Source: CAYLNK01 sp964384675 (lineage in GTDB: Bacteria > Acidobacteriota > Thermoanaerobaculia > UBA5066). From it: a stretch of 22,552 nt of DNA. Made by a program: the position numbers and the translations under genes. The DNA is taken from assembly GCA_964384675.1 (NCBI GenBank), contig CAYLNK010000074.1, positions 1 through 22,552 on the forward strand, in the 5' to 3' direction. Below, one piece after another: positions 16,624 through 22,552 of this stretch (positions within the stretch are counted from its first letter, which is position 1; each line of letters begins with the position of its first letter). The notes below the pieces were generated by a model that made no database searches, was not told the DNA's origin, and worked only from the letters and a program-made list of their open reading frames with translations.

Positions 16624-18771
16624 TCAGAGCGAGACGATCATCCCCTCCCGGAGGGCGCCTTCCTTCTCGTCCCAGACCGGAGGGAGGCCGTACTCCTTCG
16701 CCTTTCCGGTCGCCCAGAGGTAGGCCGTGAACGCGGCCGCGGCCGCGTCGAGCTGGTCGTGGGTGATGGCGTCGGCGCCGATCGGAAGCTCGAGCCCGAG
16801 GCCGCGGAGGAGGTCGTACCGCGCGCGCCGGCCCTGAAGGAGCGTCTTCTTCGGCAGTCGATGTCCGGCCCACTTGGGCCAGAGGTCGCCGGGATAGACC
16901 TCGAGGAGCGATGTCCTCTCGTGGGGCGCCTCGCCCAGCAGCCCGAAGCCGGCCTTCCGGAGCGACGTGAAGAGGGCGACGCTCCCGGCGATGAAGCCGG
17001 CGTAGGGCGTCCCCGCCTCCGGGAGCTTCTCGCCGGACTTGCCGGCCGCCCGCAGGAGCTTCTCCGCCTCCCGCACCTTCTTCCCGGCGGCCGCCAGCCC
17101 CTGCGGGCCGTCGATCGCGAGGACGAAGCCGTCGGAGGCGATGTCGGAGGAGACGAGTCCGTCTCCGCTCGGCTCGAACGTCCAGGTGCGGAAGCGGACG
17201 CGCCGCCACCGGTCCATCGCGGCCACGGTCACCGGACGGCTCTCCCGCGCGGTCGGGTCGGTGAGGTCGGCGCCCAGGAACCAGGCCCGGCCGCCCGGCG
17301 AGACGTGGACGGCTTCCGCGGACGTCACGGCGCTGGCCGGCATCTCGATCGGGGCGCCGCCGGCCCGGTGGGTGGCTCGCTGGAGGCCGTCGTAGGCCGC
17401 GTACTTGAAGCACTCCGACAGCGTCGGGAAGTTGAAGACGGCGTTCAGGAAGTCGTCGATTCCGCCGCCGTGCGCCATCACCATCTGGGGGATGTGGATC
17501 AGCTCGGTGGCGCCGCCGCCGAGCACGTGGGCGCCGAGGAGCTTCTGCGTGCCCGGGTCGAACAGCAGCTTCACGAAGCCGTCCGGGTCGCCGGTGATCT
17601 GCCCGCGCGGGTTGTTCTCGTAGCGCGAGCGTCCCACCTCGTAGTCGGTCCCCTTGGCCTTCAGCTCGTCCTCGGTGGCGCCGATCATCGAGATCTCGGG
17701 CACCGTGTAGACGCCGTACGGGAAGAGGGCGGCGATCGTCGTCTTGAAGCCGATCCCGAACGCGCGCCGCATCGCGACGCGCCCCTGGTCCATCGAGGTG
17801 GCGGTGAGAGCCGGGAAGCCGACCACGTCGCCCGCCGCGTAGATGCCCGGGACGTTGGTCCGGAAGTTCTCGTCGACGGGGATCCGTCCCTTGTCGTCGA
17901 AGGTGACGCCCGCGGCCTCCAGGCCCAGTCCCTGCGTGTTCCCCTTGCGTCCCGCGGAGAAGAGGATCTTGTCCGCCTTCAGGATCCGGCCCGACTTGAG
18001 CTTCAGGCGGAGGGCGTTCGTCTTGCGATACGGCTCGCGGCCGATCGTCTCCACCGCGTCGCCGAGCAGCACCTCGCCCCCCATCCGCTCGAGGGCGATC
18101 TTGAGCGCCGAGGAAAGCTCGCTGTCGAGGAAGCCGAGCAGCCGGTCGCGCCCCTCGATCAGGACGATCTTGGTGCCGAGCGCCGCGAAGATCGACGCGT
18201 ACTCGCAGCCGATCACGCCGCCGCCCACCACGGCGAGGGAGTCGGGGATGCGGTCGAGGTCGAGGATCCGGTCGGAGTCGACCACGTCCGGGTCGTCGAC
18301 CGAGATCCCGCGCGGCGGAAGCGGCGAGGAGCCGACGGCGATCAGGAAGACGTCGGCGGAGAGGCGGCGCAGCTCGTCGCCCTTCTTGTCGTAGATGCCG
18401 ACGGTCTTCGGGTCGAGGAAGACGGCCTGCCCCTGCACCGGCTCGATCCGGTGGCGTTCGAGGTTCCGCTTGATCTGGCGTGTCTGGCGATCCGTCACGT
18501 CGCGCAGCCGGTGCGTCAGCTGGGCGAGGCTCTTCCTCCGGTCGACGGAGAGAGTCATGCCGTACAGCTCGCGCCGCTGGAAGCCGGTCAGGTAGAGGGC
18601 CGCCTCGCGCAGCGTCTTGGACGGCAGCGTCCCGGTGTGCACGGAGACGCCGCCCGGCTCCGGCCAGCGATCCACGACCGCGACCTTCTTGCCGAAGTAC
18701 GCCGCCTGAGCGGCCCCCTTCTCGCCGGCCGGGCCGCAGCCGATGACGACGAGGTCGTAGTGGTCCGCCAT
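16624..18771 (-). CDS. sthA: SthA-like soluble transhydrogenase fused to a DUF429 RNase-H-like domain
   Basis: Residues 1-470 form a flavoprotein disulfide reductase-type domain. It has FAD-binding GCGPAG (11-16), GTLPSK (47-52), NAD(P)-binding VVGGGVIGCEY (181-191), the second FAD motif YAAGDVVG (311-318) and the dimer segment FNFPTLSECFKYAA (447-460). Both redox cysteines of lipoamide dehydrogenase-type enzymes and the C-terminal catalytic His are missing, as expected for soluble transhydrogenase (SthA), which moves hydride between NADH and NADPH. SthA normally ends near residue 465. Here about 245 further residues follow and match DUF429, a predicted RNase-H-fold nuclease family: GADLTDP (500-506), LAIDGPQGLA (551-560), LLEVYPGDLW (622-631) and HDQLDAAAAAFTAYL (671-685). 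The acidic residues Asp502, Asp554, Glu624 and Asp672/Asp675 are kept. The fusion is one open frame. The ATG overlaps the cytochrome stop by one base. Confidence 0.93.
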   Translation of the reverse strand: MADHYDLVVIGCGPAGEKGAAQAAYFGKKVAVVDRWPEPGGVSVHTGTLPSKTLREAALYLTGFQRRELYGMTLSVDRRKSLAQLTHRLRDVTDRQTRQIKRNLERHRIEPVQGQAVFLDPKTVGIYDKKGDELRRLSADVFLIAVGSSPLPPRGISVDDPDVVDSDRILDLDRIPDSLAVVGGGVIGCEYASIFAALGTKIVLIEGRDRLLGFLDSELSSALKIALERMGGEVLLGDAVETIGREPYRKTNALRLKLKSGRILKADKILFSAGRKGNTQGLGLEAAGVTFDDKGRIPVDENFRTNVPGIYAAGDVVGFPALTATSMDQGRVAMRRAFGIGFKTTIAALFPYGVYTVPEISMIGATEDELKAKGTDYEVGRSRYENNPRGQITGDPDGFVKLLFDPGTQKLLGAHVLGGGATELIHIPQMVMAHGGGIDDFLNAVFNFPTLSECFKYAAYDGLQRATHRAGGAPIEMPASAVTSAEAVHVSPGGRAWFLGADLTDPTARESRPVTVAAMDRWRRVRFRTWTFEPSGDGLVSSDIASDGFVLAIDGPQGLAAAGKKVREAEKLLRAAGKSGEKLPEAGTPYAGFIAGSVALFTSLRKAGFGLLGEAPHERTSLLEVYPGDLWPKWAGHRLPKKTLLQGRRARYDLLRGLGLELPIGADAITHDQLDAAAAAFTAYLWATGKAKEYGLPPVWDEKEGALREGMIVSL

Positions 18772-21700
18772 CAGTGGGACTCTCCGGCCCCGGGCGCGGC
18801 CGGCGCGGGAGAGACCTTCGATTCAGCCTCCCTCGTGCCCACCTCTCTCGACCTCGCCAGGGGCGCGGGGGGCGGCGCCGGAGCCCCCCGCAGATCAGCC
18901 GACTGCGGCGCCGGAGCCCCCCGCAGGACGTCAGCCTCCCTCGCCAGGGGCGCGGGGGGCGGCGTCGGAGCCCCCCGCATCGCATTGCGCGGCGCCATCG
19001 GCGGGCCGTCGGTCACCTTCATCAGCTTCCCGCCGACGAAGAGCATCTTCTTCATCTCCTCGCGGCTCAGCGGCCGGGCGCCGCGGCGTCCGAAGACCGT
19101 CAGTTGGTTGCCGCTCTCGTCGACGGCGCGGTCGCGGTCGAGCCCCTCGGAGACGGCGAGCGCCGGGCCGTGGGTGTGGCGCGTGGCGATCAGCTTCGGC
19201 GTCGGGCGGGGCGAGAAGCCCCAGATCCCGGGCGTCTGCTGCGGCGACAGCATCTGGAGCACCCGCAGGCCGTTCTTCCCGTCCGCCAGGTAGCCGAAGA
19301 GCGAGTTGTTGGTCATCCCGAACCGGATCTGGTGCGCGTCGTCGATCGCCCCGTCGGCGTTCCAGGTCTGGTCGAGCACGGGGTCCTCGGGCTTGGTCAC
19401 GTCGACGATGGCGAGGCCCTTCTTCCCGGCGGCGACGTACGCGTACGTCCTGACGACGTAGACGTCGCGGGCGTCCTCGATCGGGACGCTCGCGCCGGAG
19501 ACGACCTCGGCGGCGGCCGGATCGGTCACGTCGACGACCTTCAACCCGCGCTCGTCGACGACGAAGGCGTAGCGGAACTGCACGTCGACCGCGCGCGGCT
19601 TCACCAGCGACGGCCGCCCGATGACCTTGAGGACCTTCGGCTTGAGCGGCTCGTCGATCGAGACGATCACCAGCCCCTTGTCGGCGCAGATGTACGCCGT
19701 GGTCCCGGCGATCGTGATGTTCGAGGCCCCCTTCAAGATCCCGTCCGGGTTCCAGGTGAGGGCGCGCTTGACGAAGTTGTTGGTCGGATCGCCGTCCAGG
19801 AGCGTCCCCGCCCCGACCAGGATGAGCCCCTCCTCCGCGTCGGTGACGTAGAGGTACGCGTACATCATGTGGATCGTCGGCTCGAGGTTGTCCGGCTTGT
19901 GCGAGCGGGTCGGGTCGACGCCGAGCGTCGTCGGCGAGGCGACCGCGGTGGCGTTCTTCGTCCTCACGTAGAACTTCTGGCCGAGCGGCGAGACCGGGGC
20001 GGTGGTGATCCGCTCCGAGAAGCCCTTGTTGTCGATGTTGGCGATGTCGTAGATCCGGAGGCCGAACCTCCCCTCCGCCACGTACGCGTACTCGCCGCGG
20101 ACCTGGATGGAGCGGGCGCCCTTCGCCCCGTGCTCGTACACCTCGTGGAGGGCCCCCTTGGCGTCGACGTGCTTCCGGTAGCTGTCCGGGTACGCCATCT
20201 TCTGGAGGTCGCTCCCCAGGACCGCCTGCGGCTCCTCGCGCTCGGTGACGACGACGGCCTCGATGGCGTCGTCGGCGGCGACCCAGGCGTAGCGGCCGAC
20301 GAAGTTGTAGAAGTTCGTCCCGAGCATCATCAGGGTCGCCATCTTGGCGTTGTTGTCCCCGCTCGCCGAGACGTGACAGTCGGTGCAGTTCTTGGTCTCC
20401 TTGCCGCGCACCGTGTGGGGCGCGAACGGGGAGAAGGCCTGGCCCGAGAGCCCCTCGGCCGAGATCGTCTGCTGCTGCGAGTAGATCCACTGCCGGTTCG
20501 CGTCCTGCGAGCTGACGAGGATGGCGCACGAGGAGCGCATGGGCGAGATCTTGTTCTTCTTGACGTTCCCGTCCCGCCCGATCATGTAGACGTCGTCGCG
20601 CAGCGTCTGGAAGTTGTAGCTGGTCCAGTTGCGGGTCGGGCCCCCCTCGTTGTGGAGCATCGGCCTCTTCTCGTTGGCCCGCATCGGGAGGTGGCAGCCG
20701 AAGCAGGAGGGCGTCCACGACGAGTGGCACGCGGCGCACGACATCGATTCGTCGCCGTGCGCGAGGGACTTGAGGTCGGCCGGGAGGGCGTCCTTCCCCC
20801 ACGTCATCCCGTCGCGCTGCATCGTCTTGGCGAGGGCCGACTTCTCGTTGTACTTGGCGTGGCCGGGGGTGATCGTGTCGATCACCTGGGTCAGCTCCCA
20901 CTTCAGGTCGGGGTCGATCGCCGACTGCTGGAAGAGCTTCCCGCGCAGCTTCTTGAAGCGCTCCCCGAAGGCCGTCTTGGAGGCCGACATCGGCTCGGTG
21001 CCGGCGCCCCCGGCGTTCCCGGAGAACGGCTCGTCGAAGCTGGCCTTCCGGGAGACCGTGCCGTGGCAGTCGACGCACTCGACCGCGGTGGCGGCGCGCA
21101 CCTCGCCGTAGAGGTTCCCGTCACCGTGGTTGTCGCTCCGGAAGTGGCAGTCCACGCAGTGCATCCCCTTCTCGAGGTGGATGTCCTTCAGGTGGACGGC
21201 CTTGGCGAGCTTCTGCGGGTCGCTCTCGGAGAGCGGCTTGCCCTCGCCGTCGAGGAAGTTCCCCTTGGCGTCCGTCTTGAAGACGTCGCGGAAGACCCAG
21301 CCGTGCCCGTGGAAGTCGTTGAACCGCGTCTTGGTGAGCTTCGGGTTCAGGTCGATGAGGCTCTCCAGGAACTTCGGGTCGCCCCACTTGCCGCGGATGC
21401 TCGACTCCTCGGGGTTGGAGGCGAGCCGCTCGGCACGAACGGAGGCCGTCGCCTTCACCTGCTTCTCCGGGTACATCAGCTCGCCGTCGGTCTCGTTGTC
21501 CCACCAGGTGGCCCCGTAGTAGGTGGTGAGCACGTTCGTGCCGGGGTGCACGTGGCACACCATGCACTGCGAGGACGGGACGGAGTTGGTGAGCTGGTGG
21601 CGGATCGGGTGGCCCGGCTCGTCCTTCGGGATGGTCGGATCGGCCGAGGCGGAGAGGCCGCGGTTGCCGAACTTCGCGTCGGGGCCGGAGTGGCTCGGGT

Positions 21701-22552
21701 CGCGGTCGTTGGCGTACGTCATGTGGCACGCGGTGCAGCCGGACGAGCGGTAGTCGCCCGGGTGGTCGTTGGTGCCGAGGAAGTTGAGCGTCGGGTCGAG
21801 GAGGCGCGTCTTCTGGAGGCCGATGAAGACCGGGTCGGTGCGGAGCTGGGTGCCGAAGCCGCGATTGGAGAGCTTCACCTCGGGCGCGCCCGGCTCCTCG
21901 AAGATGTTCGGGTTGCCGATCTCCGGCTTCTTCATGCCGCCCCGCTCGAAGACGCGCAGCACGTTGCCCGGCTGGGTGACGTTCCAGCGCGGGAGCGGAT
22001 CGAGCTTGGCCAGCGCGTCCTTCTTCTTCGCGTCCTCGGTCAGGTCGGCCACGAGCCGGGCCGGCTTGCCGTCCTTCGTGTACCCCTCGCCGTAGAGAGC
22101 GCGCCGGGAGTTGATGGCGCCGTTGTTGTAGAGCGCGGCCTGCCAGAGCATGGCGCCGTGGGCCATCATGTTGTGCCGGTTCGCCAGGATCTCCTTGGGG
22201 TGGCACTTCGCCGAGCCGCACGACTCCTGGGCCACGCGGAAGTCGCCGGGGTTGACGAACCGGACGAACGCGTTCGACTCCTTGTTCAGAGCGGTGTACG
22301 AGCGGACCGGGTTCGCCGAGGTCTTGAAGACGCCGGGGTGCTTCGGCAGCACGTGGGCGGTCCGACGGGCCTTCTCGTACGCGGGGTCGCCCCTCTTCCC
22401 GAGCGGTGGCACGCTCACCACCGACGCGTTTCCGCCGTGGCAGCCGACGCAGCTGATCTTCACCTTGCCGGAGTGGTGGTCCTCGACTCCCTTGTGGCAG
22501 GAGAGGCAGCCGTCGCTCCCCGCCGCGATCGCGGCCGCGGCCGCCGCGGCTT
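18771..22552 (-). CDS. Multiheme c-type cytochrome with LVIVD-repeat propeller (5' end outside window)
   Basis: The frame is open from the right edge to TGA at 18771-18773. It does not begin at the GTG at 22463, because in-frame sequence upstream encodes another heme motif (CLSCH, 22494-22508) after an Ala-rich stretch that may be the end of a signal peptide. Nine CxxCH motifs are visible: 22494, 22437, 21723, 21552, 21144, 21063, 20724, 20691 and 20373 (left ends). One CX4CH (CGSAKCH, 22200-22220) brings the total to at least ten possible hemes. From about 20300 to 19250 the protein switches to LVIVD-type repeats (GRFGLRIYDI, KGLVIVSIDEP, RGLKVVDVTDP, KKGLAIVDVTKP), which form a beta-propeller. 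A Pro/Ala-rich repetitive tail ends it. It should act in the periplasm or at the cell surface in electron transfer; donor and acceptor are unknown. It is the first visible gene of an operon with the SthA fusion and the TPR lipoprotein. Confidence 0.93.
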   Translation of the reverse strand, partial: AAAAAAAIAAGSDGCLSCHKGVEDHHSGKVKISCVGCHGGNASVVSVPPLGKRGDPAYEKARRTAHVLPKHPGVFKTSANPVRSYTALNKESNAFVRFVNPGDFRVAQESCGSAKCHPKEILANRHNMMAHGAMLWQAALYNNGAINSRRALYGEGYTKDGKPARLVADLTEDAKKKDALAKLDPLPRWNVTQPGNVLRVFERGGMKKPEIGNPNIFEEPGAPEVKLSNRGFGTQLRTDPVFIGLQKTRLLDPTLNFLGTNDHPGDYRSSGCTACHMTYANDRDPSHSGPDAKFGNRGLSASADPTIPKDEPGHPIRHQLTNSVPSSQCMVCHVHPGTNVLTTYYGATWWDNETDGELMYPEKQVKATASVRAERLASNPEESSIRGKWGDPKFLESLIDLNPKLTKTRFNDFHGHGWVFRDVFKTDAKGNFLDGEGKPLSESDPQKLAKAVHLKDIHLEKGMHCVDCHFRSDNHGDGNLYGEVRAATAVECVDCHGTVSRKASFDEPFSGNAGGAGTEPMSASKTAFGERFKKLRGKLFQQSAIDPDLKWELTQVIDTITPGHAKYNEKSALAKTMQRDGMTWGKDALPADLKSLAHGDESMSCAACHSSWTPSCFGCHLPMRANEKRPMLHNEGGPTRNWTSYNFQTLRDDVYMIGRDGNVKKNKISPMRSSCAILVSSQDANRQWIYSQQQTISAEGLSGQAFSPFAPHTVRGKETKNCTDCHVSASGDNNAKMATLMMLGTNFYNFVGRYAWVAADDAIEAVVVTEREEPQAVLGSDLQKMAYPDSYRKHVDAKGALHEVYEHGAKGARSIQVRGEYAYVAEGRFGLRIYDIANIDNKGFSERITTAPVSPLGQKFYVRTKNATAVASPTTLGVDPTRSHKPDNLEPTIHMMYAYLYVTDAEEGLILVGAGTLLDGDPTNNFVKRALTWNPDGILKGASNITIAGTTAYICADKGLVIVSIDEPLKPKVLKVIGRPSLVKPRAVDVQFRYAFVVDERGLKVVDVTDPAAAEVVSGASVPIEDARDVYVVRTYAYVAAGKKGLAIVDVTKPEDPVLDQTWNADGAIDDAHQIRFGMTNNSLFGYLADGKNGLRVLQMLSPQQTPGIWGFSPRPTPKLIATRHTHGPALAVSEGLDRDRAVDESGNQLTVFGRRGARPLSREEMKKMLFVGGKLMKVTDGPPMAPRNAMRGAPTPPPAPLAREADVLRGAPAPQSADLRGAPAPPPAPLARSREVGTREAESKVSPAPAAPGAGESH
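18853..18979 (-). repeat. Short direct repeats encoding the Pro/Ala-rich tail of the cytochrome
   Basis: A 40-base unit occurs at 18853-18892 and again at 18940-18979 with one mismatch; a shortened 21-base copy of its right half lies between them (18905-18925). They encode repeated RGAPxPPPAPLAR segments in the cytochrome tail. Each full unit also holds an 8-bp inverted repeat (gcgggggg / ccccccgc at 18865-18872 and 18884-18891, and at 18952-18959 and 18971-18978) with an 11-base spacer, so the transcript can form GC-only hairpins about 90-190 bases before the transhydrogenase start. Confidence 0.85.

Noticed and set aside
16267..19293. Long plus-strand open frame across the transhydrogenase and the ends of its two neighbours
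   Set aside because: It spans three real genes in antisense, with an unbiased Arg/Asp/Glu/Val composition and no domain.
22463..22463. GTG at 22463 as the start of the multiheme cytochrome
   Set aside because: The frame upstream is open to the window edge and encodes another heme motif (CLSCH) after an Ala-rich stretch, so the true start lies outside the window.

Overview
The window is a gene-dense, very GC-rich stretch (roughly 70 % by eye) from a free-living bacterium. I infer an Acidobacteriota-like organism, less likely a Myxococcota or other deltaproteobacterial lineage. The reasons are the Ser/Thr kinase fused to a TolB-type propeller, the large multiheme cytochrome with LVIVD repeats, frequent GTG starts and the style of the PAS/GGDEF/EAL protein. 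No 16S or other phylogenetic marker is present, so this is inference. I see no RNA genes, CRISPR array, insertion sequence or phage gene. Genes abut closely and no gap exceeds about 85 bases.

Left part (1-8769): a large exported protein of unknown function runs off the left edge on the minus strand. It is divergent from a LuxR-type regulator (1764-2765). A 1086-residue protein with five PAS domains plus GGDEF and EAL (2775-6035, minus) lies 58 bases downstream of a transmembrane Ser/Thr kinase with a beta-propeller tail (6094-8769, minus). This block is about signalling: c-di-GMP turnover and protein phosphorylation.

Middle (8770-14892): cyanophycin synthetase (cphA) is divergent from the kinase and is followed after 18 bases by a WbsX/GH99-like carbohydrate protein. 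Convergent to these is a minus-strand pair, glycerate 2-kinase then a membrane-anchored FHA protein. A small ElaB/YqjD/DUF883-like membrane protein (14608-14892) is divergent from the glycerate kinase.

Right part (14901-22552, all minus, probably one operon): a secreted cytochrome with at least ten heme-binding motifs and a C-terminal LVIVD-repeat region overlaps, by a TGATG junction, an unusual 715-residue protein. In that protein a soluble transhydrogenase (SthA-like flavoprotein) is fused in frame to a DUF429 RNase-H-like domain. A TPR lipoprotein follows 28 bases later. This operon, and the SthA-DUF429 fusion in it, is the most unusual part of the window. It pairs an envelope electron-transfer protein with a cytosolic pyridine-nucleotide flavoenzyme carrying a predicted nuclease-fold domain; how these work together is unknown to me.
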